A DNA stretch of 64,000 nt from Larix kaempferi (Eukaryota > Streptophyta > Pinopsida > Pinales > Pinaceae): assembly GCA_027924585.1 (NCBI GenBank), contig BSBM01000261.1, positions 1,287,501-1,351,500 on the forward strand. Reading direction: 5' to 3'. Below, one piece after another: positions 47,030 through 60,000 of the stretch. Position 1 is the first letter of the stretch. Each line of letters begins with the position of its first letter. Under the pieces are notes generated by a model. The model saw nothing but the letters and a program-made list of their open reading frames with translations. It was not told where the DNA came from and searched no databases. The position numbers and the translations under genes were made by a program.

Positions 47030-48177
47030 GATGTTGATTTTCTTGGCCCAACCAAAATCCAAAACTTTCCAATTGTACTATCTAGAGTGCTGCCTTGTAA
47101 CTGTGATTCTGCAGAATGTGTTCATCCACACAATTGTTAGCTGCATTATTTTTTTCAGAATTCATAACTTACTTTCATGCATGTGGGAAAAGGTTATATT
47201 GACAATTGGTCAAATCATCGAATCTTCTCACAATCAACGACATATGAGGGGGAAAAACAAAAGGGATTCAAAGGGGCTTGCCCCCTTGGCAGGGCGGGTC
47301 GAGAGCAGTGCCCTCATTTTTTATTTTTTTTTTTACAAATCATGCCGCCATTGCGGGGCGGTTCGCCGAACACTTCCGCAGTTGCAGAGCGATTCGCGGA
47401 ATGCTTCCGCAGTTGCGGAGCCATTCGCGGAATGCTTCCGCAGTTTCGGAAGACACTGGGAAATTCTTTCCGCAGTTGCGGGAAGATTCGCCGAACTCTT
47501 CTGCAATTGCGGGAAGATTCACTGAACTCTTCCGCAGTTGCGGGAAGATTCGCCGAACTCTTCCGCAATTGCGGGAAGGTCCGCGGAACTCTTTCGCGGT
47601 TGCGGGAAGATTCACCGAACTCTTCCGCAATTTCGGAAGAGAATTCCTTACGAAAATTTTCTTTCGACGCCGAACACTTAGAAAACTTTTCTGCTGTTTT
47701 GAAGCAGTTCTCCGAATTCTTCCGCATTTCGGAACAACTCATGGAATCCTTCTGCAGTTTCGGAAGAGAAATCCTTCCACAATTTCGGAAGAGATTTCCT
47801 TCCACAATTTCGGAAGAGAATTCCTTCCGCAATTTCGGGGCGGTTCGCGGAACTCTTCCGCAAATTTTGGAACGATTTCCCGAACTCTTCCGCATTGCGG
47901 AACGATTCGCGGAATCTCTCCGTAGTTTCGGGACGACTTCCCGAATTCTTCCCGAAACGGACTTAAACAAAAAAATTTCAAAAACTCTTAAGAAAATTTC
48001 GGAAATCTTCCCTTCTTTTAGTGATGACTGCTGCTCAGCAGGAGGTGATCTTACCTCTGCAACTATCCAACTGAGCCAGCTAGTCTTGATGCTAGTACCT
48101 GTGGTGATTAGGAAGGGATCTTCCCTTGTAACTGTAATTGGATTTGGCCCATAGAGGTCCAATGCTGCAACCAGCAT
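47030..48177 (-). other. Leader (5' UTR) of the nested element
   Basis: 1.15 kb between the primer-binding site and the gag ATG, holding the minisatellite. No convincing coding sequence; open frames here follow from the 31-bp repeat. Such leaders normally hold the RNA packaging signal. Confidence 0.7.
47340..47965 (-). repeat. 31-bp GC-rich minisatellite in the leader of the nested element
   Basis: About 20 degenerate copies of a 31-bp unit containing TTCCGCAGTTGCGGGAAGAT and TCGCCGAACTC. The part TTCCGCARTTGCGGGAA is an inverted repeat, so each unit can fold into a hairpin. The period is not a multiple of three, so several frames on both strands stay open (up to 325 codons) without being genes. 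It lies between the primer site and gag, in the 5' untranslated region of the element's RNA. Far more GC-rich than the rest of the element. Confidence 0.88.
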
Positions 48178-48188
48178 CTCTGATACCA
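48178..48188 (-). other. Primer-binding site, initiator tRNA-Met (nested element)
   Basis: TGGTATCAGAG on the minus strand, three bases after the 5' LTR. Complementary to the 3' end of plant initiator tRNA-Met and typical of chromoviruses. Confidence 0.85.
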
Positions 48189-48191
48189 AAA

Positions 48192-49811
48192 TGTAACATC
48201 CCCTCCCATCATACCAGCATGACCGAGAGGATCGTGACACTAAATCCGGGCATCTAGCCCCATAAAATTTTAACTAAGCATTCACATAATATAAAAGACA
48301 TATGGAATGTATGATTATAAGAAAAACACAGCGGAAATAATGTCAATTACACTTCTATCATACATTCAAGATATTCATCAAATAATAATTGCAAAGTTAA
48401 CACAAGAGAATACTTATTTTAACAAAGTAGTCCCAAGCAACTAGCTATGCATCTACAACGTTCCACCCAACCATAGGCCAGTTGTGCTTATCAACCTCTT
48501 GATGCAACTGCCACCCCCGACCTGGGCATGATCTCTACAAGGAATCAGGGAACAGCATACTCACACATAGCCAAGCATACACCAAGATGAGCCAAGCCAA
48601 TCTACAATTGGGTTTATCAGGCTGCTAGAAAATGGAAAGAAAGAGTTGCTAAGCTAGTGAGCTCAAGCATAGAGCCAGGGATAACCTTACAAGATCTATC
48701 TAGCTTGGCACCCACAATACCTACACACCCAGCACAAGGAAGTATTCTTTTCACTATTGTATAGTCCCTCAAGCCATACCTTCCCCATCTAGTGCTCTTA
48801 GGGTGTGCATAGAAGAGTAGCCAAAGCCCTCTTGATATTCTTGAGAGGTTGTCTCCCCCACTAGGTTTATCAAGCCAAAATTGTCCACTACCACTCCAAA
48901 TCTTTTGCTCACGGGTTCAAACCAGAACATGGATGCACATAACAACAAAACCACAATTGTTGGGCATGAGGAAAAACGTTTTTACCGTGGAATACCCAAA
49001 GAGGGGGTTTCTACCAATTCAGAAAAACGTGGGAAGCCCAAAAACGAAATGGAAAATGGGGAACAACCCTGGAGAGCAGAAACCGTTTTCAGAAAAACGT
49101 CCTTGGGCATTTTGGGGCAAAAACGACCTCCATCACAGTCCCAAATCGTGGCCCCTTCTCTCCTAGCTGTTGTATAATGCAAAAACGACTCCCAGGCATG
49201 GAAAATGCAGGAAAAATGGTGAAAAATGTGATGGGGAAAGACCCAGTAGTTTAGATTGCGTGAGAGAGGAAAGACTGACTATTCAGAATGGCTTTAGGCA
49301 CCATTTCGTGGGTGTTTTCTTGCCCAAGGAGACAAAATACGATTTCCCAGGTTGATGGCTTGCCCATGCACGAAATTGACTGCCATACCTCTTCATTCCC
49401 AAGGCATTAACTGCCTCAACCAACTCTTGGAAGAATTAAAATGATTGGGTCCATAACCCAAAATGGGTAGTTGAGGGTTTATGGGTTTTCTTATTGACAC
49501 ATGGATTAACACCATTGGTTCAAGGGTTGAATAATTTCCCTTCCTATTTCTTTTAGAATCATGCCCCCATCTCTTTGTTGCATTGCATAGCTAGTTGTGG
49601 GTATTTTCATTAAAATTCGTATTTACATGATGTCTTAATTTACATTGTGCCTATCTAGCACAAGAACCATAGGCATCTATTTTTAATTGCCGATACATGA
49701 AACGCTAAATCAATGGTGGGGCCTTGGCCTTGAGCACCTCACCATGATTAAATTACAATATTTACATCATTTACGATTTAATACAAAGGGGGTCAAAATG
49801 GGAACATTACC
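48192..49811 (-). repeat. 5' LTR of the nested element (1.62 kb)
   Basis: Matches 40712-42331. The last base at the outer border appears changed (C for A in the terminal TG/CA pair). Confidence 0.93.
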
Positions 49812-52800
49812 GAAAAATAATTAGATAATCATCTCTATATTTTTCCCATGTTGTTCTTTGCATAGTACTCTAGTATAGAGAAGCAAATCAAGTAATAGAT
49901 AAGAGATGGGAAGATTTTCCATTGAATGGATAAACATTTACAGTAAGTGTGCTAATTACCATTCTGATTATATATTTTAACAAAGTAAAATTTTCTGTAT
50001 GACATCATTAGCAGTATAAAATTTTCTGTTAATACTTGAAGGAATACATAGTTATTTTCTGTACAGCCATAAATATTCCTCTTATCTCTATTATTTCCAG
50101 ATAGTAAACAATTGAATTCAGAATCAAACATTTCATTTATTTTAGTATTGGTATTTTGAAAAATATAACAGTTACAATTGATTTCCATACAACTTTTCGA
50201 TTTCAAGCAATTACATTCTACCTTTCTCCTAAAGTCATAGAGCATTCTGTTATTACTATATTTTTTTCTATAATTAGTTTCGTAGCGTTTTGAAAACAAA
50301 TATTTATATTTTTTTATATACTTATGTTTTGTTTCAAATATCAAATCCTTATTTGGTACTAAACCCTAATGTTTTATTTTCCTAAAATTTCTTCATTTCC
50401 TAAACCTAGTCAGAATCCCTCGCATTCTTTATTTATCTAAATCTTTTAAACACAAGTGCAAAAACGCAGTACAAAAATCTGACAGTTTTCCGAAAGCTTC
50501 AGATGGGGTTTTCCTTTCATAAAACATTTTGAAGCTTGAGACAAAATTTCTACATAACCACTTAACAAGTTAAATAACATTGTGTTTCGTTTTCCAAAAC
50601 GTAGATAGCCATAACATGCACCTTGTACAAGTTCATATCTTTTACAATATTCTCAACATTTATTTTCTTTTAAAATATAACTTCCATTGCTAAGAACAAC
50701 CAAAGAGACAAATGTACGAGAACCCTCGGCCCTATTTCTTTTAAACATTTCATATCAGAGTTTGTTTTTCCTTTCAAAATATCAAGGTTTCTTTTGTACA
50801 GGACTTGTTTCCTTTTTCCAACAAAAGACTAAAAACTAGAGTCGTGGAGCATTAAAAATTTACACAAGGTTTTACCCTTACAAACATCTAGTAGTTTAAC
50901 GAAATTTTGAAACCCTTATCGACTTTTAGCTAGACATTAAAGAGCCATAAGGCAACGAAAAAGACTGAGAGACTATTCATTTTCTTCTTTGTACAGTCTG
51001 CCTTAAAAACCAAAACCAAACTTATAACTTGTTTCGGCCAACTTTTAAACTTCGGAGGTTTTCCAACTATTAGCATACAGGATACAACATCAAAGGAACC
51101 TATGAGTTCTTGCAAGAAAAACCGGAGCTTACTAGAGAAGTAGGAGTATTTTCCATTCTCTGTGATTGCACCGGAGCCAACTTTTGAAGTGGGTACCTGC
51201 AAAAGTGTACATCAAAAGGGTTTAAAACGAGTTTATAGTAATGCGGAACAAATGGTACAACAAACACATCTTTTATCAACGTTAGTATTTACCTTTTTTA
51301 TTTTGGAAGCTCAAAACTTTAGTAATCTACACCACAAGACAAATGACGAAGCTTTTGTTACGAGACAACAACCTTAAAAAAAACGCAAAGGGTTCTTCTC
51401 ATTCACTGGAGATTCAAACCCTTGCCGAAATCACTTGCATTACATGGACTAGAAAAAATTTAACACTACCTCGACGTTTGGAGGACTGAAGACAGAAGGC
51501 GTAATCCCATAGCTCATAAGAAAAACAACAACCTACAGGTCAAGGATCGAAACCCCGGAGGAGCACTCTCGTCAACCTACATTTGGGAAGCCTGTCGGCC
51601 TCAACTTAGCTCAACAATGAAGACCGGGAATAGTGCAAATCTTTTACATACAACGATGTTAGGGTTATGGAATCAACGACTGAGAATTACTAAGATCGAC
51701 GAGCGAGAGAGTGCCAACGGTGCCTCGTTGAAAATCGGGCAAGCTTGTATTAATAACCTATTAATTACACTATCCACACTAGAGCCAGCAACACATGCTC
51801 CAGCTCGGAGAAGTATCAACATGTTATCCATGCCAGCCAGGACTTATCCTTGTTTCTTCAGCCCTATATCACGTGGAAAGGTGGTGTGGCTCGACAGCTT
51901 TACATTCCACTATGGAGTGTTGTTAGAGCATTTAATATCAACAGGACACTGACAACCTGCCAACATCAAAGTTAATAACCGTCAACTCTTTCATAAGTTC
52001 TTCGAATGCTCTAGCATATGTGTCATTAACTTAGGTTAAGAGTTATGGAGTTATAGTATAGTCTAACCCTTGCAATAGCCTTAGTTTCATATTTCAGTTA
52101 TATCATGCTTTTGCTTATAATAGAGTGCTAACGTTAAAATAGGTAGAATTCCATTGCATTTTTATAATTATCGTATTGTTATGAAAATATTATATTGTTT
52201 AAAATAAATAAAAAATCATATCATTGCAATTTGAAAATTATAGAATTATAATGTGTATAAATCATATAGTTCAAAGACTAGGAACTTTGATGTGGTTTTA
52301 CATAGTATTGTAGTTTGTGAATGCATGGTAACTTAGGATTTTCTACTCCATCTCTTTAGTGTTGTATAAACTTTAGAATGAAAATTTTAATGCTAGTCTA
52401 TAGCATTATCATTAATTTTTGGTACTACTACATTGACTTTAATAACGATAATCATACGTTATTAATTGCAGTGTTATAACAAGTATTGGGACAACACAAA
52501 TCATAACTTGGAAGAGTATCGGAAGCCACCTTACAAAGTAGATTTAGGACTAAGTATCCATACCTCTGACTTTTCCAAGGCGTCGCAAGAAAGTACTTAA
52601 CATTCAAATTCTTTTACATTGACGACGAATTGAAAGGAAAAAAAATACTTTTATTTTATTTTTTTATGCTATCTTGTAGAATATCTTACCTGCTGTCTGC
52701 ACATGAAAACAAGATTCAAAATCCTTAGCTAAACGTAGCTAAGTAAGCTCCAGGGTGTCTTGTAGGACCCCTTCGTCAAACATACAAACAAAATATCAAT

Positions 52801-53117
52801 ACTCTTTCAAGAATTTCATTTTGGTACAAGCAGTGTACAACTTCTAATTACTTTTAGAACTAAAGCAAATAAGAAAAATTGTATTCTTCTGCTTAATAAA
52901 AAAAAATAGGTCTCTTTTTAAAGTGTTTAACATCCACTTAGTTAGAAAGTAGCAATTTCATTTACATCTTAAATTATTGAGAATTATGACAGGATATCAT
53001 AGTTATTTATCTTAGTTAAGAATTCAATTTACTTGGTTTGTTCCGCATTAAATGAAATTGATAATTTTTTGGCTACTATAAAAAAAAAAATATTTTCAAA
53101 ATTTTTAGGATGTTACA
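49812..53117 (+). repeat. 5' LTR of the outer element, part 2 (3.3 kb)
   Basis: Continues the LTR after the nested insertion and matches 57880-61166 throughout. It ends GGATGTTACA. Small frames here (for example 51617-51952 plus, 49952-50344 minus) recur in the 3' LTR, but with mostly amino-acid-changing differences or truncation, so they are not supported as genes. Confidence 0.93.
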
Positions 53118-53119
53118 TG

Positions 53120-53131
53120 TGGTATCAGAGC
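53120..53131 (+). other. Primer-binding site, initiator tRNA-Met (outer element)
   Basis: TGGTATCAGAGC two bases after the 5' LTR end. Confidence 0.9.
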
Positions 53132-53264
53132 TCATGTTCGAACTCTAGGCCTGAAAAAGGTCCAAGAACATGCAGCAGAGAAAAATTTATTTATAGCAAA
53201 AATTTTACTATTTCAAAAATTTTAACTATTTGTGTTATATAGAAATTATTTTTAAGTTACAGGT

Positions 53265-53872
53265 ATGGAGAACTCAACTGAACATGTAGAAGACATATTT
53301 CAACCAAACAACCATAGCTCGGGACAGCACTATGTAGAAGAAGGCCATGGTGAATTGAATGACAATTCGTCATAATTGTTACGTGTGTTTCAGGAATTAA
53401 AGGCAGAAATTAGATCTGTGAAACAAGACAATCAAAGAATTCTGAAGGCACAAGAAGAGTTAAATCAAGTGTTGTTTGAACAGTGCTCAATTGATGAACA
53501 TGAGAGAGATAATGAAGATATCTCCAAGGTTGAGGATCTGCCTCATGGTAATAAAAGTAAGAAAATGAAAAACAATGATATGGACAGCAGTTCAACATCA
53601 TCAGGAGATGCTATTGAAGTACGTAAAAAGAAACGTAACTATTCAAGCGATAGTAGTAAAGGAGATTACAAACCCAAAAAGAAAAGCCATAAAGAGTATG
53701 AACAGATTTCTGGGGAGTTCAAAAAGATTAGACCTCCAACTTTCAATGGAGAAACTAAGAAGGGTGAGACAGCTGATCATGGTTGTCCGGCATGAAGAAA
53801 TGATTTCAGATTTATAACTATTCAGAATCCTTGAAAGCAAAAATGGCTATCAGATTTTATTGAAAATTGTGC
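53265..53872 (+). pseudogene. gag: Gag remnant of the outer element
   Basis: ATG 53265 opens MENSTEHVED. A TAA at 53373 follows, then a coiled coil (FQELKAEIRSVKQDNQRIL) and a basic linker, then the start of the gag fold (IRPPTFNGETKKGETAD). A frameshift and a Trp-to-stop change follow (readable in another frame as WLSGMKK, stop, FQIYNYSESLKAKMAI). After that the sequence jumps to the protease. Most of gag, including the zinc knuckle, is missing by comparison with the nested element. Its organisation is otherwise the same, so the two belong to one broad family. Confidence 0.8.
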
Positions 53873-53873
53873 T

Positions 53874-54128
53874 TTGTTCATGAATCAGTTAAAAACGCAA
53901 GTCAAGTTAAATGTTTCACCTTTAGGATCATATGATATTATAATTGCAATGGACTGGTTAGAAGCCCATCATGTTAATCTGAACTGTTATGAGAAGAGTT
54001 TTACATGTTTAAATGATGATGGAGAAACTGCAAAAGTAAAAGGTATTCCGAGGAAGACAACCCTTAGACAGATTTCAGCCATGCAAGTAAAGAGGCAGTT
54101 AGGAAAGGATGTCAGTTGTTTGCAGTAA
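53874..54128 (+). pseudogene. Protease C-terminal remnant of the outer element
   Basis: Begins after the deletion and keeps LNVSPLGSYDIIIAMDWLEA plus the linker to RT. The catalytic Asp segment (D-P/T-G-S/A) is deleted. A one-base shift just before 54116 separates it from RT. Confidence 0.8.
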
Positions 54129-55891
54129 ATGTAGTAAATGATGAGTTTATTTGTAAAGAGGACAAACTGAAACTAGAAGAGGTAACTATCCTAAAGGATT
54201 TCAAGGATGTTTTTCCTGAAGAGATTCCAGGATTACCTCCTAAAAGAGATTTGGATTTTACCATCGAGTTAATACCAAAAGCGGTACCAAATTCTAAAGC
54301 TCCATATAGAATGAATATACTGGAATTAAACGAATTGAAGTCACAGTTAAAGGAGCTGATTGATAAGAATTATATAAGACCCAGCATGTCTCCTTGGGGA
54401 GCACCTGTTATATTTGTTAAGAAAAAAGATGGAACCCTAAGACTGTGCATAGATTATCGCCAGCTTAATAAGATGATGATCAAGAATCGATATCCGTTGC
54501 CCCACATAAACAATCTATTTGATCAACTGCGTGGAGCAACGATATTTTCAAATATTGATCTAAGGTCAGGATATCATCAAGTGCGGGTTAAGGACGAAGA
54601 TATTTTCAAGACGGCTTTTAGAACTCGATATGGACATTATGAGTTCATAGTCATGCCATTTGGCTTGACTACTGCCCCGGCTGTATTTATGTGTTTGATG
54701 AACAATATTCTGCACAAATACTTAGATAAGTTCGTTGTTGTGTTTATAGATGACATTTTAGTGTATTCTAAAAGCAAAGAAGAGCATGATGAACACCTAC
54801 GGATTATCCTACAAGTTCTGAGAGATCATCAACTATACGCTAAGTTTAGTAAGTGTGATTTCCACAAGGACAAGATTCAGTATTTAGGACACATAATTTC
54901 AAAAGAAGGAATCTTAGTTGATCCTGACAAGATAAAAGTCATTAATGATTGGCCGGCTCCTGAAGATGTGTCAGATGTAAGATCATTTATGGGTATTATT
55001 GGATATTACAGAAAATTTATAGAGGGTTTTTCAAAAATTGCAAACCCCATAACCTCATTGCAGAAGAAAGGGAAGAAATTTGTGTGGGATCAGAAATGTT
55101 CTGACAGTTTTAAGAAGCTAAAAGAATTATTGACTATAGCACCTATCTTGAGGATAGCGGATCCTAACAATGATTTTATAGTTTGCACAGATGCATGTAA
55201 TGACGAACTCGGAGGAGTTCTAACACAAGAAGGGTATGTTGTGGCATATGAATCTAGAAAGCTGAAAATACATGAGAATAACTACTTTACTTATGATTTA
55301 GAGTTATTGGCAGTAATTCATGCCTTAAAAATGTGGCATCATCACCTTATTGGCAAAAAATTCACCTTGTTGACAGATAATATGGGTCTGAAATATTTAT
55401 TAGATTAGACAAATTTGAATGCTAAACAAGCTAGATGGTTGACTTTGTTAAGTGAGTATGATTTCGAAATTCAGCATATTAAAGGGAAGGAGAACAAGGT
55501 TGCAGATGCTTTGAGTCGTAAAGAAAAACTGAATTTTATTTCAGCCATCAGTACTTACTCAACAGATTTAGAAAATCAGATTCTTAAAAAGAGTGAAAAT
55601 GATGAAGAATACAAAAAATTAAAGGAAAAGATAGCAAACAACAGTTCTGAAAATTTTATGGCAGATTACAGCATGAAGGAAAATGGATTATTGCTCTACA
55701 AAGACAGATTGTATGTACCTAACATGCCAGAAGTAAAAATTCTGATTTTAAATGAGATGCACAAAAGCCATTACTCTAGCCATCCAGGTTATCAAAAGAC
55801 CATCACTATGCTAAGGAAGGAGTACTATTGGCCCGGAATGAAGGATGAAGTAGCAGAGTACATAGCAAAGTGTTTGGACTGTCAAAAGTGA
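54116..55891 (+). pseudogene. pol: RT and RNase H of the outer element, nearly intact
   Basis: RT is open for about 430 codons: [32 protein letters not shown], motif [13 protein letters not shown] with the Asp kept, active site [10 protein letters not shown], and thumb [19 protein letters not shown]. RNase H has [14 protein letters not shown] and [17 protein letters not shown] at 55406-55408 stands where the family has Gln. It then resumes with ARWLTLLSEYDFEIQHIKGK and the integrase zinc domain (HKSHYSSHPGY, CLDCQK). All RT catalytic residues are present. A one-base deletion near 55885 shifts the frame. Confidence 0.88.
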
Positions 55892-57020
55892 AGGTTGAAC
55901 ATAAACATCTAGCTGGATTGTTGTAGCCATTACCTATACCTAGCTGAAAATGGGAAGTGATAAGCATAGACTTTATTACTGGACTACCCAAAAATCAAAA
56001 ACAAAATGACTCTATCATGGTGGTAGTGGACAAACTCAGCAAGGCAACACATTTGATACCTATGAAGACTACTCATAAGGCTCCAGACATTGCAGAAATC
56101 TTCATGAAGCAGATTTTTCGATTACATGGTATACCGAAGGTAATAATTTCAGATCGTGACTCTAAGTTTACAAGAAACTTTTGTAGGTCCTTGTTTAAAG
56201 GATTGAATACAACCTTAAATTTCAGCACAGCATTTCATCCACAAACGGATGGACAAACAGAAAGGGTGAATCAAGTTTTGGAAGACTTATTGAGAATGTA
56301 TGTTAAGGATCATCCTGGTAAGTGGGAAGACTACTTTCACTTAGCGGAATTTGCATATAATAACCATTATCATGCATCAACTAGACTTAGTCCTTTTGAA
56401 ATTCTTTATGGTAGGAAATGTGATACACCTGTTTCTTGGAATGACCCAGTAAATAGAGTTGTTTTAGGACCTGAATTGTTGCAAGAGTTAGAACTAATTG
56501 TGAAACAGATACAAGGAAATTTAAAAGCTGCCCAATATAGGCAAAAGAGTCAAGCTGATCTAAAAAGGACTCATAAAGAGTTCCAGGTTGGAGAACATGT
56601 GTTTCTCAAGGTAAGACCAAAAAAGAATTCATTGAAATTGGGGAGTTGTGCCAAGTTGGCACCCAAGTATTGTGGTCCTTTCGAAATATTGTCCAGGGTT
56701 GGACCAATGGCATACCAACTGGCTTTGCCACCAAATTTAAAAATACATAATGTTTTTCATATATCATTTCTAAAGAAGTATGTACACGATGCTACTCATG
56801 TTGTAAACTGGAATGATGTATAGGTGGGACAAGACGGAGATTTTCAGGTGGAACCAGACTGTATCCTCGAAACGAGGGAAACTCTGCTCTGGAATCACAC
56901 CATTGGGCAAGTGAAGGTGCAATGGAAGCACCTTAGCCCGAAAGAGGAAACCTAGGAGTTGGAGAGTAGTATGCAGGCAACATACCCAACTCTGTTTCAT
57001 GAACACTCAGAGAGTGATTG
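55892..57020 (+). pseudogene. pol: Integrase core and chromodomain-like tail of the outer element
   Basis: After the shift and two stops (a Gln to TAG and a Trp to TGA position), a 288-codon frame (55957-56823) holds the full integrase core: IDFITG, VVDKLSKATH, SDRDSKFTRNF and TERVNQVLEDLLR, with D, D and E kept. The C-terminal LGSCAKLAPKYCGPFEIL domain follows. Beyond a TAG at 56821, the chromodomain-like tail reads VEPDCILETRETLLWNHTIG and VKVQWKHLSPKEET. It then passes one more stop and ends near 57020. This tail marks Tekay/Del-type chromoviruses. Confidence 0.86.
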
Positions 57021-57045
57021 ACCAACATCGAAGACGATGTTGAGA

Positions 57046-57061
57046 CATAAGGGGGGGTGTA
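57046..57061 (+). other. Polypurine tract of the outer element
   Basis: ATAAGGGGGGGTGTA directly before the 3' LTR. Confidence 0.8.
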
Positions 57062-60000
57062 TGTCACCTACCCAATTTCTAAAATTATTATTTTATTGGC
57101 AAAATACTTTATGTTAAATTTAATTACAAAGTTTTGTAATTATGACCAAGTTTGGTCAAGGATGAATGTAATTACTGAATTATTATTATTTGATAAATTA
57201 AAGTAGGAGACAAACACCCAAGGGAACTGTTAAATGAGTATTCACTGACCCACTAGGAGGAATGGAAGCTGTTAGAAGGTATGGGACAGATGGCAGCAAT
57301 TGCACTTCACCACTAGCTGTTGGTTATGGGACAACTACCCCTACAAATGTGGCATTATCCCCCAGGTGGAGGGAGTGAGCAAGCAGCTCATTTAATGACC
57401 AGTTAACAACTGAAAGGCCTAGGCAGCCTACATAAGGAAAATTTGAATTGAGCAGGCAGCTCTTACACAATATTTTCTGTAGAAATATTCCTCATGTGCA
57501 TCAGGTGATGACTGAGAGATTCGAATAGGGAGGCTATGTGAGTGCAACTGTAAGTCTGCAAATTTTTCTGAGAAGGAGAACCAAAGGTGCTGGTGCAGGT
57601 CCTTTGACTGCTAAGTCTTTAAGACTGGTTAACTATTACACTGCAAGAGGAGACTCTAAGTTTCTAAGTTTCTTCCTCCTGGTGGTTCAGTGAACAAGCT
57701 CGGGGGTCCTAAGGCAAGTAACTAGGATGTCTTCAGGAATTGGTTGGGTGGAACAGGCTCCTTGGGTTGTTTGTTTCTCTACAGTTAACCAGGTTTTGCT
57801 ACTCCTAATTTTTTACAATTCAAATGTTCTGTATAGTAAAATAATTTACTTTCTGACCTATGTTTAATTTTGAACGATAAAATAAATAGATAATCATCTC
57901 TATATTTTTCCCATGTTGTTCTTTGCATAGTACTCTAGTATAGAGAAGCAAATCAAGTAATAGATAAGATATGGGCAGATTTGCCATTGAATGGATAAAC
58001 ATTTACAGTAAGTGTGCTAATTACCATTATGATTATATATTTTAACAAAGTAAAAAAATTTGTATGACATCATTAGCAGTATAAAAATTTTTGTTAATAC
58101 TTGAAGGAATACATAGTTATTTTCTGTACAGCCATAAATATTCCTCTTATCTCTATTCTTTCCAGATAGGAAACAATTGAATTCAAAATCAAACATTTCA
58201 TTTATTTTAGTATTGGTATTTTGAAAAATATAACAGTTACAATTGATTTCCATACAACTTTTCTATTTCAAGCAATTACATTCTACTCTTCTCATAAAGT
58301 CATAGAGCATTCTGTTATTACTATATTTGTTTCTCTAATTAGTTTCGTAGCATTTTGAAAACAAATATTTATATTTTTTTTTATATACTTGTGTTTTGTT
58401 TCAAATATCAAATCCTTATTTGGTACCGAACCCTAATGTTTGATTTTCCTAAAAACTCTTCATTTCCTAAACCTAGTAAGAATCCCTCATATTCTTTATT
58501 TATCTAGATCTTTTAAACACAAGTACAAATATCAGACGGTTTTCCGAAAGCTTCAGATGGGGTTTTTCTTTCAAAAAACATTTTGAAGCTTGAGACAAAA
58601 TTTCTACATAACCACTTAACAAGTTAAATAACATTGTGTTTCGTTTTCCAAAACGTAGATATCCATAACATGCAGCTTACAGTACAAGTTCATATCTTTT
58701 ACAATATTCTCAACATTTATTTTCTTTTAAAATATAACTTCCCTTGATAAGAACAACCAAAGAGACAAATGTACGAGAACCCTCGGCCCTAGTTCTTTTT
58801 AACATTTCATATCAGAGTTTGTTTTTCATTACAAAATATCAAGGTTTCTTTTGTACAGGACTTGTTTCCTTTTTCCAACCAAAAACTCAATACTAGAGTC
58901 GTGGAGCATTAAAAATTTACACAGGGTTTTACCCTTACAAACATCTAGTAGTTTAACGAAAGTCCGAAACCCTTATCGACTTTTAGCCAAACATTAAAGA
59001 GCCACAAGGCAACGAAAAAGACTGAGAGACTATTCATTTTCTTCTCTGTACAGTCTGCCTTAAAAACCAAAACCAAACTTATAACTTGTTTCGGCCAACT
59101 TTGAAACTTCGGAGGTTTTCCAACTATCAGCATACAAAAGACAACATCAAAGGCACCTACGAGTTCTTGCAGGAACCACCGGAGCTTACCAGAGAAGTAG
59201 GAGTATTTTCCATTCTCTTTGATTGCACCGGAGCCAACTTTTGAAGTGGGTACCTGCAAAAGTGTACATCAAAAGGGTTTAAAACGAGTTTACAGTAATG
59301 CAGAACAAATGGTACAACAAACACATCTTTTATCAATGTTAGTATTTACCTTTTTCTTTTGGAAGCTCGAAACTTTAGTAATCTACACCCCAAGACAAAC
59401 GATGAAGCTTTTGTTACGAGACAACAACCTTAAAAAAAACGCAGAGGGTTCTTCTCATTCACTGGAGATTCAAACCCTTGCCGAAATCACTTGCATTACA
59501 CGGACTAGAAAAACTCTAACACTACCTCGCCGTTTGGAAGACTGAAGATAGAAGGCGTAATCTTGTAGCTCATAAGAAAAACAACAACCTACAGCTCAAG
59601 GATCGAAACCCCTGAGGAGCACTCTCATCAACCTACATCTGGGCAGCCTATCGGCCTCGACTTAGCTCAACAATGAAGACCAGGAATAGTGCAATTCTTT
59701 TACATACAACGATGTTAGGGTTATGGAATCAACGACCAAGAATTACTAAGATCGACGAGCGAGAGAGTGCCAACGGTGCCTCGTTGAAAATCGGGCAAGC
59801 TTGTATTAATAACCTATTAATTACACCATCCACACTAGAGCCAGCAACGCATGCTCCAGCTCGGAGAAGTATCAACATGTTATCCATGCCAGCCAGGACT
59901 TATCCTTGTTTCTTCAGCCCTAGATCACGTGGAAGGGTGGTGTGGCTCGACAGCTTTACATTCATCTATGGAGTGTTGTTAGAGCATTTAATATCAACGG

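Larger units (their letters stand above)
40712..49811 (-). mobile_element. Nested Tekay/Del-like LTR retrotransposon (9.1 kb)
   Basis: Lies inside the 5' LTR of the outer element on the opposite strand. On its own strand each LTR begins TGTAATGTCC (with small variants) and ends in GGG(A)CGTTACA or GGGATGTTACA. The borders carry GATAA on the left and GAAAA on the right, a target duplication with one mismatch. The other LTR of the host element gives the empty site. Order: 5' LTR (48192-49811), initiator-Met primer site, 1.1 kb leader with minisatellite, gag, protease, RT, RNase H, integrase, chromodomain-like tail, polypurine tract, 3' LTR (40712-42331). LTRs differ at roughly 3% by eye. Confidence 0.93.

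Noticed and set aside
47177-48154. 325-codon plus frame and 308-codon minus frame in the nested element's leader
   Set aside because: The 31-bp repeat keeps several frames open at once on both strands; position between primer site and gag and repeat-driven composition argue against a gene.
49952-50344. 130-codon minus frame in the outer 5' LTR
   Set aside because: The counterpart in the 3' LTR is shortened to 78 codons by stops, and composition is that of AT-rich DNA.
51617-51952. 111-codon frame conserved between both copies of the 4.1 kb LTR (also 59673-60008)
   Set aside because: Of about eleven base differences between the two copies only about two are silent, so there is no sign of selection on the protein; equal length simply reflects LTR homology.
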